Translations under genes and position numbers: made by a program
The notes under the pieces: generated by a model
The model's database searches: none
What the model saw: the letters and a program-made list of their open reading frames with translations, nothing else
Told to the model about the DNA's origin: nothing
DNA from: a virus
Virus record (IMG/VR): IMGVR_UViG_3300046724_000647
Span: 1-62,908 of that record
Strand: one strand, 5' to 3'
DNA length: 62,908 bases
Part shown: positions 6,703-14,142 of the stretch, piece by piece
Layout of the letters: each line of letters begins with the position of its first letter
Position numbering within the stretch: the first letter of the stretch is position 1

Positions 6703-7325
6703 ACGTCCTCGGAATTGATTTGAGCATTCGCGCGACCGGACTGGCGATGCTCTGCTTTGACGACACCCGCGACAGTCTGGGCGGGTTCGAATTGCCCGGC
6801 CGGAAATACGACTGTCTGGACATGGACAAGTATCGCTATCACGGCGCCCTGGCCGTACGCCACTCCATCACGCAACTGGATCGCTGGGACGACATCCTAC
6901 TTCCGGTCCTGTACTGGGCTCAACACGCTCACCACGTCGTAATGGAATCGTATTCTCACGGCTCTGTGAGTTCGAGCATGGACGTCGTGCACGAACTGGG
7001 CGGCATTGTGAAATACAACCTGGCAAAAACCGGATTTCCGAAGATCACGCCGATCGCGCCGGCATCGGTTAAGAAATTTGTGACTGGCAATGGACGGGCG
7101 GATAAGTTCATGATGCTCACGGCCGTTCAGAAAATGGGTTTGCCGATCACGGATCACAACATGGCCGACGCGTTTGGCCTCGCGCTATTCGGTCATGCGC
7201 TGCAGCAGTGGGATCGCGACAACGAGCACTATCCCATCGCAATGCAAGACGCGATTTTTGCCGTGAAGTATCCGGAGACGAAGGCCCGGCCAGTGAAGGA
7301 AACGAAACTATGGGAAGCCGTATAG
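6699..7325 (+). CDS. RuvC-like Holliday junction resolvase
   Basis: The 208-residue product starts MNVLGIDLS, the first RuvC strand with a catalytic Asp at residue 7. It continues with a Glu-bearing strand HHVVMESYSHG, a basic PASVKKFVTGNGRADK region, and a C-terminal DHNMADAFGLALF carrying further acidic residues. These are the four acidic positions of the RuvC fold. Established role: resolving branched DNA before packaging. Coupled to the HNH gene by ATGA. Confidence 0.8.
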   Translation: MNVLGIDLSIRATGLAMLCFDDTRDSLGGFELPGRKYDCLDMDKYRYHGALAVRHSITQLDRWDDILLPVLYWAQHAHHVVMESYSHGSVSSSMDVVHELGGIVKYNLAKTGFPKITPIAPASVKKFVTGNGRADKFMMLTAVQKMGLPITDHNMADAFGLALFGHALQQWDRDNEHYPIAMQDAIFAVKYPETKARPVKETKLWEAV

Positions 7326-7328
7326 CCG

Positions 7329-7589
7329 ATGGGTCGGAAAGTAACCAGCATTCCGCATTTCACCACCACGCAGTGGAGGAACCTGGCCGACGAACTGGAC
7401 AAGGCCCAGGCGCAATATCCGAAGTTCCTGACGTTCCAGGCTGCATCGAGCATTTGCAAAATCCTGGCTGGCATGGAAGAAACCAAAGTCCTCGCAGCCC
7501 GGCTGAAGCTTGAAGTGGTACCACGGCAGATCACAAAATTCTACCGCAGAAAAGGTTTGGTCAATCGGAAGAGAAAGGGAAAGACATGA
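7329..7589 (+). CDS. 86-residue basic protein, unknown
   Basis: It starts 3 nt after the resolvase stop and ends in ATGA overlap with the secreted protein gene. The sequence is helical (WRNLADELDKAQAQYPKF), with a strongly basic tail FYRRKGLVNRKRKGKT that could bind nucleic acid. No family recognised. Confidence 0.6.
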   Translation: MGRKVTSIPHFTTTQWRNLADELDKAQAQYPKFLTFQAASSICKILAGMEETKVLAARLKLEVVPRQITKFYRRKGLVNRKRKGKT

Positions 7590-8278
7590 TACGAAACTGG
7601 AAAAATTGGATGATCACCATGGGCCTGTTGCTGTTCATGGGACTGTTCGGCCGCTTTGCCATGGCCCAGACGACTGTAACCGGATCGGTCACACTCTCGG
7701 CTTCAGCAAGCGACGTCACGCCGGCCGCTGGCGATGTCGAGTGTGGTGTGGCCTACGTCCAGTTCGTATTGGACGGCAAGCCGATCGGGGCGCTGGTGTT
7801 CCCGAATGGAACAAATAATTTCACCATGGTCTGGGATTCCACCACCACCACCAACGGCGGCCATACGCTGACGGCGACGGCGGCCGATCGGGCAGGTTCG
7901 AACGTTCCCCCGCATACAGTCTGTGATGGGTCGATGCCCAATATCGGAACTTCGAATTCGGTGCTCATTACCGTTTTGAACAATCCACCGCTGGACACGA
8001 CTCCGCCCACGATCACGATCAATCCACCGGTTGCCGGGCTCCTGATTACAACCAAGACGCAACTGATCCAGGTTGCGGCCTTTGACCCTTCCGGCATTGG
8101 ACAAATCTCGATACGGATCAACGGAACACTGAAGGCCCAGATCAACAATCAGCAGCTTCTGAAATTCCAGTGGAACACGAGCCCATACAAGGGACAGACG
8201 GTCAAGATCGATGCCTACGCCAGTGACAAAGTTGGAAACGCCGGCGGAACTGGTTTGGTCGTCGCCGTTCAACGATAG
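7586..8278 (+). CDS. Secreted Ig-like domain protein
   Basis: The 230-residue product has an N-terminal signal peptide: basic NWKNW, a hydrophobic segment MITMGLLLFMGLFG, and an AMAQ cleavage-like site near residue 27. Two bacterial Ig-like modules follow. They are Thr/Ser/Asn-rich with GGHTLTATAADRAG near 85-100 and, in the second module, AYASDKVGNAGG; a DTTPPTI linker starts the second. Export to periplasm or cell surface is expected. A superinfection-exclusion or host-surface role is only inference from its place in an early operon. Confidence 0.7.
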   Translation: MIRNWKNWMITMGLLLFMGLFGRFAMAQTTVTGSVTLSASASDVTPAAGDVECGVAYVQFVLDGKPIGALVFPNGTNNFTMVWDSTTTTNGGHTLTATAADRAGSNVPPHTVCDGSMPNIGTSNSVLITVLNNPPLDTTPPTITINPPVAGLLITTKTQLIQVAAFDPSGIGQISIRINGTLKAQINNQQLLKFQWNTSPYKGQTVKIDAYASDKVGNAGGTGLVVAVQR

Positions 8279-8429
8279 CGTCATGAAACTTTTCGATTTC
8301 CCTTTGAACCTGCGCGTTGAAGTTTCCTTGGAAAACCGTTGCTTTGTTTTCCGCGTATGTCATATTGAACGCGCTTCCAGACACGGTAAGGCAACACACA
8401 TTGACAGTTTTCCAGAAGAGGAGATCACC

Positions 8430-8756
8430 ATGGATTTACAGGTTGGAGGGACACCGGGAACTATCCTGAATGTTCCAAAGAGTGCGGACGGAGTCGTTCG
8501 CCAGGTAGACGGGCCGATCGTTTGCACGGCATCGCCCGACGGCATTGTTGAACTTCGGCCCTCGGCTGACGGTTCGACGTGCGTCGTGGTTCCGCTGGCT
8601 GAAGGAGTCGCAACGTACAGTTGCTCGGCGGACGCGGACCTGTCGCCGGCAGTTGTGACGATCGACAGTAATCAAATCACAATCACCGTTGCCGCGGCAC
8701 CCGTTCCGCTGGCCGATCATATCGAATCGACCGAAGGACCTGTCGTCACGCCATAA
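8430..8756 (+). CDS. Small Ig/beta-rich hypothetical protein
   Basis: The 108-residue product starts at an ATG preceded by GAGGAG. The frame is open further upstream to an ATG at 8283, just 4 nt after the previous gene, but that start has no ribosome site. The longer form cannot be excluded. The sequence is Val/Thr/Ala-rich with repeated short strands (GTILNVPKSADGVVRQVDG, VTIDSNQITITVAAA) and no signal peptide. It is the last gene before the shared hairpin. Confidence 0.6.
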   Translation: MDLQVGGTPGTILNVPKSADGVVRQVDGPIVCTASPDGIVELRPSADGSTCVVVPLAEGVATYSCSADADLSPAVVTIDSNQITITVAAAPVPLADHIESTEGPVVTP

Positions 8757-8770
8757 GCGCGCACGCGAAA

Positions 8771-8805
8771 ACGGCCGGCAGAGTTTCCCCTGTCGGCCGT
8801 TTGGT
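8771..8805. terminator. Bidirectional terminator between convergent operons
   Basis: An 11-bp stem ACGGCCGGCAG/CTGTCGGCCGT (8771-8781 with 8790-8800, one G-U pair) has an 8-nt loop. It is followed on the plus strand by TTGGTT and on the minus strand by TTTTCGC. It sits exactly between the end of the rightward replication operon and the end of the leftward operon. Confidence 0.7.
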
Positions 8806-8822
8806 TGGTGCCGTTGATTGGT

Positions 8823-8903
8823 TTACTTGTGCGGATCCGCTGATACCACGATCCAGAGCAGTGCTGCGATCACGAGCACGCCAACGATAATCAGGTAAGT
8901 CAT
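8823..8903 (-). CDS. 26-residue membrane microprotein
   Basis: The product is one hydrophobic helix (YLIIVGVLVIAALLWIVV) with a short polar tail SADPHK. AGGGGG precedes its ATG, which overlaps the previous stop as ATGA. It is the last gene of the leftward operon. Function unknown. Confidence 0.6.
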   Translation of the reverse strand: MTYLIIVGVLVIAALLWIVVSADPHK

Positions 8904-9022
8904 GGTTTCCCCCTTCGCTGTGCTTCCTTCAATGCGCGCTTGGACGCGCTACCATCGAGGAAAACGGACAGGACCATTCCCAGAATCCAAACGACAACGA
9001 TCACTTCAATTGCTTCAAACAT
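8900..9022 (-). CDS. 40-residue single-pass membrane protein
   Basis: An N-terminal membrane segment (VIVVVWILGMVLSVFL) is followed by a basic tail KRALKEAQRRGKP. Its ATG immediately follows the TAA of the upstream gene, and its end overlaps the next start as ATGA. Function unknown. Confidence 0.6.
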   Translation of the reverse strand: MFEAIEVIVVVWILGMVLSVFLDGSASKRALKEAQRRGKP

Positions 9023-9307
9023 TTATTTCCCCTTCCATTTCGCTTCAAGTGCGTCGGCCTCTTTGTTGAACTTTCGCGTGCTCATTCCGCGGCTTGCCAG
9101 GTCGCGAAGTGTGACCGCGCGCATCAGGTCGCGTTCTCGTTCGGTAGGTTGTGGCAGTCGGGGCCGTTGCAATCCCCCAGGCCCGAACAGTTGGACGGCA
9201 AACCGTTTCATTGCTGCTTCTTTCGCGCGCCTCGACATTCGTCCGCTGGGAGACGACAGCGCGATCGCTTCAGACATGGTGTCAGCGGTTCGTTTCGGTA
9301 GTGCCAT
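9023..9307 (-). CDS. Basic hypothetical protein, 94 residues
   Basis: The start overlaps the upstream stop as TAATG. The product is Arg/Ala-rich with SRRAKEAAMKRFAVQLFGPG and a C-terminal helix NKEADALEAKWKGK. Possibly nucleic-acid binding; no family recognised. Confidence 0.55.
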   Translation of the reverse strand: MALPKRTADTMSEAIALSSPSGRMSRRAKEAAMKRFAVQLFGPGGLQRPRLPQPTERERDLMRAVTLRDLASRGMSTRKFNKEADALEAKWKGK

Positions 9308-9693
9308 TAGTGCCACCGGCCTTTCGTTCGGCCTAATTCCCGATCCTGTCGTTCCTGCCATTCTTTATTTTCGCGCTTGGCTTTCGCGTATCCAGGCGTG
9401 GACTTGTTCGCTTGTATCAGGTCCGTCAATCGTTCGATCACTTTCGGATCGTTGGTGTCTATCTGGAACGCGTGGGAGTACGTGTAAAAGTTCCCCCAGA
9501 ATCGCAGCATGATCGGTGGACCTGGCAATTCCTCTGGAGTCGGCCAATAGCAGAAATCGCCATAGCGTTCAAAGCGTGGATCCAGTGTTTCCGTTTTCAA
9601 TCGGTCGTAAAGCTTTTCGATCGGATCCGGCGGATCCCCCGCCCACTTGCTTCCGTTGCTTGTGATGATAGTTTTATATTCGGTCGTGCTCAT
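9307..9693 (-). CDS. Hypothetical protein, 128 residues
   Basis: AAAGGGAAC precedes the ATG, the same style of ribosome site as its neighbours. A Pro/aromatic-rich centre (YWPTPEELPGPPIMLRF, then a WGNFYTYSHAFQI strand) is followed by a charged C-terminal helix. No domain recognised. Confidence 0.55.
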   Translation of the reverse strand: MSTTEYKTIITSNGSKWAGDPPDPIEKLYDRLKTETLDPRFERYGDFCYWPTPEELPGPPIMLRFWGNFYTYSHAFQIDTNDPKVIERLTDLIQANKSTPGYAKAKRENKEWQERQDRELGRTKGRWH

Positions 9694-9739
9694 GATTGTT
9701 CCCTTTCTTGTTTTGGTCGTTTCCGTTGGACGTCGGCGC

Positions 9740-9928
9740 CTAGATGAAAATGGGCGCCTCGCGTCTCTCAGTCTGTTTGTCGTTTCGTCCGCAAAAGTTC
9801 GTTGGGTCGTGCAGGTCCGTTTCGATTCTGCAATCGTTACAACGTACCGCTTCGTAGCCTAAGCATCCGTCGTAGTACTCGGTGTCTTTGCTTCCACAAT
9901 GCGGACAAACCAGTCCTTTGATCGTCAT
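9740..9928 (-). CDS. Small zinc-ribbon protein
   Basis: The 62-residue product has CPHCGSKDTEYYDG then CNDC, two C-x2-C knuckles of a zinc ribbon, plus a later single Cys. AAGGGGAA precedes the ATG, which overlaps the previous stop as ATGA. Likely a small nucleic-acid or protein-binding factor. Confidence 0.65.
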   Translation of the reverse strand: MTIKGLVCPHCGSKDTEYYDGCLGYEAVRCNDCRIETDLHDPTNFCGRNDKQTERREAPIFI

Positions 9929-10104
9929 GATTGATTCCCCTTTCCAGGTCCGAAACCGTTGCGTTCGAGAATGTCGGCCACTTCATCAATTTCGTCACTG
10001 CTCCACTCGTTTTCAGCATCGCCACCAGGCCAAAGTGTTTCCTGTATCGCGAGAATGACGCGCGCCATGTCGTTTTTGGTTTTGCTCGTTGGTTTGACTT
10101 TCAA
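9925..10104 (-). CDS. Small acidic protein, TTG start
   Basis: The preferred start is a TTG overlapping the stop of the clamp-like gene as TTGA. A longer form from a TTG at 10125 or a shorter one from the internal MARVILAIQ are alternatives. The centre is acidic (DAENEWSSDEIDEVADILERN). Function unknown. Confidence 0.5.
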   Translation of the reverse strand: MKVKPTSKTKNDMARVILAIQETLWPGGDAENEWSSDEIDEVADILERNGFGPGKGNQS

Positions 10105-11045
10105 AATTGCACCGCCGAAACCCAAGCGTTACCGGCCGGCTTTACCTTCGTCGTTCTGTTCATTCGCTGAATTGTTTTGGTCATGACCGTTGACATGGAA
10201 ACGGCCGGCTGGCTGACAGGTTCGTCGGCCGGTATTTCGCGCGCGGATAAGTCCACACCTTTCCACTCGGCTTTCATCGGCATAACGACAAACCGGAAAC
10301 TTGCATCTTCGGACTCGAACATAACGGCCGTTTCATTGTCGGCAAACCACACCGACAAAGGCCAGCTACCGCATACGGACTCCAGAAAATCGCCATTGAT
10401 CGCAAAGTGGAATTGGTCCACTCCGTTTACAGGTATGGTTTCTTCGAAGCTTGCCAGGTTCACGGGATCCACACTTGTAAGCGTGATTTGTCCTGCATTC
10501 CCAATGACCAAAACGACAGGACAGCGTTCGTCTGAAGTAATCAGCGCGCGCTTGACTGCCAGATGAAACTCGGGATTGTCGATGGAACAAACAAGGCGTG
10601 CTTTTTCCTTGAAAGCGTCAAAGACAACAGTCCTTTCATGCTTCCGTAGTTGGTTTGGCGAATGGTCCAGCAGTGCCGTGTGTCCGTCTGTTGTGACAAT
10701 GGTCCAATTATCGAAGCACGGCCGGCCACCAAAGCGCGCGAAATTCTTGACGTGATCTTTTTCCGCGCGCTTGTGGATCGAGTCCGTCAAGCGTTCGAAG
10801 GTTTTGGCAGGTACTTCCATGCGCGGATTTAATGCGGGAAGTTTGAAAGGTTTCGATCCTGGCGGAGTGTACTTCAGACAGTTGGGATTCCGATATGTTA
10901 CGGATCCGTCCTTCTGAATTGTCAGGAATGAACCTGCCGACGTCTTGCGGCCGGTATCCCACTTGAAAGATCGATCGGTGTATCGAATCGGCCGGCCGTC
11001 TTCTGTCGTTGTTGGTTTTGTGGCGTGCTCCATTGTTGTGTTCAT
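10101..11045 (-). CDS. Beta-sliding-clamp-like protein
   Basis: The 314-residue product ends its core with a block typical of DNA polymerase III beta clamps. FHFAINGDFLESVCGSW is followed by a strand of ESEDASFRFVVMPMKAE; the VVMPM motif is the hallmark of the clamp C-terminal domain. The N-terminal 60 residues and the last 35 (basic) are unlike bacterial DnaN, and the protein is about 50 residues shorter. It could be a divergent phage clamp that recruits the host polymerase. AAAGGGAAAA precedes the ATG. Confidence 0.5.
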   Translation of the reverse strand: MNTTMEHATKPTTTEDGRPIRYTDRSFKWDTGRKTSAGSFLTIQKDGSVTYRNPNCLKYTPPGSKPFKLPALNPRMEVPAKTFERLTDSIHKRAEKDHVKNFARFGGRPCFDNWTIVTTDGHTALLDHSPNQLRKHERTVVFDAFKEKARLVCSIDNPEFHLAVKRALITSDERCPVVLVIGNAGQITLTSVDPVNLASFEETIPVNGVDQFHFAINGDFLESVCGSWPLSVWFADNETAVMFESEDASFRFVVMPMKAEWKGVDLSAREIPADEPVSQPAVSMSTVMTKTIQRMNRTTKVKPAGNAWVSAVQF

Positions 11046-11076
11046 GTTTTCCCTTTCTGTTCGTTCGTTAAATAGT

Positions 11077-11107
11077 GGGGGAGTCCAGCCGGGGGAAAGA
11101 CTCCCCC
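11077..11107 (-). terminator. Intra-operon hairpin
   Basis: GGGGGAGTC (11077-11085) pairs perfectly with GACTCCCCC (11099-11107). On the minus strand it is followed by ACTATTTAACG rather than a pure T-run. It may attenuate transcription between the DUF932 gene and the clamp-like gene. Confidence 0.4.
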
Positions 11108-11117
11108 GGCCGGCTGG

Positions 11118-12263
11118 TTAGAATGCGACCTGCAACACCTTGCCAGATGCCCGGTCCAGTTCCGTGCGCTTGTCCGCGTTTTTCTCCGACTGGGAAATAC
11201 GCGTGATACCTTGTGCAAGGCCCCAAGCTGTAAATGCTGGTCCGTCCACGTCTTCGACCACGGCCGCTATCGCGCGTTTTGCGTCCGCGCGCGACAGGAT
11301 CCCCTTGTCGAAAACAAAATCGATGACGTCTTCGGCTTTGGTGGATTTCAGAACAAACTGTCTGGACTTCTCAATTTTTGCTTCCATCAAACTTCCGGAT
11401 CCGTCGGCATACTTGCGTAGTTCGAATTCGAGACCACGGAATGCTTTTTCGTCCGTCAAGCCCACATGACGCATGCGTAACTCTTTAACGTCTTCGGCGT
11501 CCCAGATGATGTGGTTTCCGCACACTCCACGGAAGTAAAACGACTGCATGCCGAAAGTGGATTTTCCTACTTCGGAATTCCAAACGATAATCCCCCGCAT
11601 GAGTCCGGACTTGCTTCCATCGTCAATCACCTTGTCCTTCTGTACCAGAAACACAAACATATCTTCGAAGGACGCATAGAGTCCGGCTGGAGCAATCGTC
11701 ATGCCTGGCTTAATCGTCAGCGACAATGCGGCATCCTCGGCCGTCGCGATGCGTGTATCAAACTCGGACGCGTCATGGCCCCATGGAACATAAGCAGGTG
11801 CGGGAGACCAGCCGGCATCCGCCAACCTGAGAAGCTTCTCAGAAATGGAGTAGTTCCAAAGACGTGAGTACTTGTCGGAAGTGATGGCCCGGGCAAAGTA
11901 TCCACCATTTTTGTGGAGCAACAATTTCGCTGGGCCATGCTCGGCCTTGTTCTTCAATCCATGGTTGATGTTCTGGACTGCCAGGGTTGCGGGCAAGCTG
12001 CGAAGGTAGGCAGCAGGTGCGTCCGCACGTGCTGCCAATTGCCCGAAAGCAAAGTGAGTCACTTCGGCATGTGTACCAGCCCGGCCGGAAATCTCAATGC
12101 GGCCGTCAATTGCTTCCACACGCATATCCACCATATCGAGTGAAGCTTCTGCGGCCGATTCCCGATGTGCCGTGACAGCATTGTGGAGGGACTGTAGATC
12201 CCAGAAACGTTGATCGGCAGGACGCGAAGACCACTGTTCATGTGCGGAATAAATCATTGTCAT
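11118..12263 (-). CDS. DUF932 family protein
   Basis: The 381-residue product matches the phage/plasmid DUF932 layout, with LAVQNINHGLKN then a KLLLHKNGGYFARAITSDKY block, and the mid-domain FRGVCGNHIIW. Members are common in phages and plasmids but have no established biochemical role. AGGGAG lies 7 bases before the ATG. It is the main product of this leftward operon together with the clamp-like protein. Confidence 0.75.
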   Translation of the reverse strand: MTMIYSAHEQWSSRPADQRFWDLQSLHNAVTAHRESAAEASLDMVDMRVEAIDGRIEISGRAGTHAEVTHFAFGQLAARADAPAAYLRSLPATLAVQNINHGLKNKAEHGPAKLLLHKNGGYFARAITSDKYSRLWNYSISEKLLRLADAGWSPAPAYVPWGHDASEFDTRIATAEDAALSLTIKPGMTIAPAGLYASFEDMFVFLVQKDKVIDDGSKSGLMRGIIVWNSEVGKSTFGMQSFYFRGVCGNHIIWDAEDVKELRMRHVGLTDEKAFRGLEFELRKYADGSGSLMEAKIEKSRQFVLKSTKAEDVIDFVFDKGILSRADAKRAIAAVVEDVDGPAFTAWGLAQGITRISQSEKNADKRTELDRASGKVLQVAF

Positions 12264-12307
12264 TTCGTATCTCCCTTTTTCCCTACCATGCCTTGGCTAG
12301 CCATTGT

Positions 12308-12361
12308 GGGAATGCTGCGTGCAGGAATCGAACCTGCACAAAGTAGCGACCTGCTACGCAG
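12308..12361 (-). ncRNA. T-arm-bearing tRNA-like leader element
   Basis: On the minus strand GCAGG-TTCGATT-CCTGC (12337-12321) is a perfect consensus tRNA T-arm. A 5-bp hairpin GTAGC/GCTAC lies before it, and a short closing stem CTGC/GCAG flanks both. There is no D-arm and the second loop has only 5 nt, so this is not a complete tRNA. It begins at the stop codon of the 54-residue gene and lies in the leader of the DUF932 gene. Confidence 0.35.
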
Positions 12362-12518
12362 TAACGTCTTCAGTCTCAGTGTCCAGCGTGATGCAAAACA
12401 CCCTACCAGTCACGTGAGTCTCGGTCGCACGCTTGGCTACTTCTTTATTGGTCTCGGTCGTGAGGATGGCTAACGCTCGGACAGCATCAGGCAATTGATT
12501 GAAGTTCATGTTATTCAT
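12354..12518 (-). CDS. 54-residue protein heading the leftward operon
   Basis: A perfect AGGAGG precedes the ATG. The product (MNNMNFNQLPDAVRALAILT, then a basic/acidic middle and FCITLDTETEDVTA) is a short helical protein without recognised family. Its stop codon is inside the tRNA-like element. Confidence 0.65.
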   Translation of the reverse strand: MNNMNFNQLPDAVRALAILTTETNKEVAKRATETHVTGRVFCITLDTETEDVTA

Positions 12519-12716
12519 TGTTTCGTTCCTCCTGCACTCTGTTAAAGCAACCTGCCTACCAAACGATGAATGGTTATAAGTCAGTGTCTTAGCGTTTCAG
12601 ACTATCTCAATTGTGCCGTGTTTTGTCATAAGGAATGACGTATTCTGTCAGAACGATATTTGAGCGTGGACGGAGTTATGTCAATACATTTCTTGTAACT
12701 CGTGACGTAAAATGTT
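12519..12716. promoter_or_regulatory. Divergent control region with operator palindromes
   Basis: Two inverted repeats lie between divergent genes: GTCAT-5-ATGAC (12625-12639) and TTCTG-T-CAGAA (12643-12653). A TATAAC-like -10 faces left (minus strand, near 12573-12578) and TAAAAT at about 12708 faces right, but neither has a good -35. The region probably holds divergent promoters under a shared regulator. Confidence 0.4.
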
Positions 12717-13127
12717 ATGGTCCGATCCATGATTAGAATCACCTTGGATTTAATAGAGGGAATCGATCCTAAGGCGGTCGCCGATAGTGCGGTTATCGCA
12801 TGGCTGAAAGCCTGTCAGGTTCCTGGCGAAAGTGAGGCGGCCATGGCGAAACGCTTAAAAGTGAGTTATCGCATTCTGCGTTACTGGCGCGACAAACAGA
12901 TTCCACCTACCGCCACGCTGGCCGGTATCTCCGATGAAACCGACATTCCCCAACCTTGCGAATTCTGCGGAAAACCCGATGGAACCCACCAACATCATGT
13001 GGTCAATCGGCACGATTCGCCCGTCACTGTTACCCTATGTAGCACATGCCATCGTAAGTTCCATTTCCTGAATCGCTTGTATGCCGCACCTACCAAAAAG
13101 GCCAGCAAAACCGCCATAGTGGAATAA
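12717..13127 (+). CDS. HTH-HNH fusion protein
   Basis: The 136-residue product has an N-terminal HTH-like region (EAAMAKRLKVSYRILRYWRD). A C-terminal HNH zinc fold follows: CEFCGKPDGTHQHHVV then LCSTCHRKFH. ATG 12717 or the nearby ATG at 12729 could be the start. It stands alone between control regions, so it may be a freestanding endonuclease or a DNA-binding regulator. Confidence 0.65.
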   Translation: MVRSMIRITLDLIEGIDPKAVADSAVIAWLKACQVPGESEAAMAKRLKVSYRILRYWRDKQIPPTATLAGISDETDIPQPCEFCGKPDGTHQHHVVNRHDSPVTVTLCSTCHRKFHFLNRLYAAPTKKASKTAIVE

Positions 13128-13866
13128 CGGTATTCCTGGAAACCGTCAATCCCTTTATTCCCTTTCCCCTCAACGTTCTCCACCCTTTCTCCCTTTTCCT
13201 CATGATAGATATCTCTTTCCCCTTCCACACTGCCGTAGGCCGAAGCGAAGCGCGACAGCGCGAAGTGAATCCCTTCCACATTCCCCGTGCTCACCTGCGA
13301 CAGCGTGAGCACACGCCGAAGGCTTCCCCTTCCCTTCCCGTCAGTGTGTTCGAAGTTCCCTTGGAACTTGCGAACGCGCTGACTGCCTTTCCCCTTGGGA
13401 CACCACACCACACGACAGCGTTTCTCCCTTCACGCTTCGGACAGCACATGGAAGGATGAACGCCTTCTGAGAAGCTTCACTTGAATGAGAAAGGGAAGGC
13501 CAGGAAATCGCGTTTTGCTGTCGCGACAGTCACTTACGGGGGAATGTCTCCCGCCACCATAACGGTACTTATGCGACATTGAATTGTAAGTGTTTCATTC
13601 CCCTGTAGTTGCGCGCGCGGTTTCGGATTATGGAGCAGTCCCCCGCCGACATTGGCAGTCAGGTCCAGTAGGCTGGCGCGATCGGCTGGCGCGCGAGTTG
13701 TCCGGAAAACGCGGCCGCGCGTAGGCATGGACGCCTTTGCCCCACCTGGTAACAAAAAAATCCCAAAGCTTTCGAAAAAAAAAGTGACCGGACAAAAGGA
13801 ATGGAAAACAAAAGGCAAATAAAAATCGCGCAAAATAATTCATTTTTCTGGTAGAGTGCGGAAACT
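13128..13866. other. Palindrome-rich noncoding region
   Basis: No frame here has a good start and ribosome site. The left part is rich in CCCTTT/CCCC tracts. Strong hairpins are GTGCTCAC/GTGAGCAC (13287-13294 with 13305-13312), a 12-bp stem GTTCGAAGTTCC with one bulge (13348-13375), and the perfect palindrome CTGTCGCGACAG (13518-13529). From 13750 to 13850 it is A/T-rich with long A-runs leading to the promoter of the next operon. It may hold a control locus or structured RNA. Confidence 0.45.
13846..13857 (+). promoter_or_regulatory. Candidate extended -10 promoter
   Basis: TGGTAGAGT (13849-13857) resembles an extended -10 element placed 9 bases before the HTH gene, behind an A/T-rich stretch with A-tracts that could act as an UP element. 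No clear -35 is present. Confidence 0.3.
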
Positions 13867-14118
13867 ATGGCAAATTCGATACACATATCGGCGAGAGAGA
13901 TGGAGTCTATCTCGCGTCGATTGAAGGCGATACGGAAGGAATTACTGGTGACTCAGTATGAGTTGGCGGAATTGATGGGGTTGACGCAGCCGACGATCTG
14001 CACATTGGAGACGAAGAAGGCGGTGGGAATCAGTCAGGGGACGTTGAAAAAGATTCGGAATTTCGAGCAGAAGTTGTTGTTGACGGGAACAGCGGCGACG
14101 ATGAGGGTACCGCGGTGA
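13867..14118 (+). CDS. XRE-family HTH regulator
   Basis: The 83-residue product carries a classic Cro/CI helix-turn-helix: RLKAIRKELLVTQYELAELM then GLTQPTICTLETKK. It is the first gene of the long rightward operon and follows an A/T-rich control region, so autoregulation of that operon is likely. Its stop overlaps a GTG of the methyltransferase frame as GTGA. Confidence 0.8.
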   Translation: MANSIHISAREMESISRRLKAIRKELLVTQYELAELMGLTQPTICTLETKKAVGISQGTLKKIRNFEQKLLLTGTAATMRVPR

Positions 14119-14142
14119 GATTCGACGGGAGGGTGAGGGGGG

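Noticed and set aside
7586-8278. Tail or head decoration Ig protein
   Set aside because: It has a clear signal peptide and lies in the early replication operon, not with virion genes.
12308-12361. A functional tRNA gene
   Set aside because: The D-arm is missing and the anticodon-like loop has 5 nt, so it cannot be a normal tRNA.
12995-13411. 138-codon minus-strand frame
   Set aside because: It overlaps the HTH-HNH gene, has no ribosome site, and its sequence is low complexity from the CCCTTT tracts.
13534-13833. 99-codon minus-strand frame in the palindrome region
   Set aside because: It has no ribosome site and no plausible protein pattern, and it is opposite the A-rich promoter tract.
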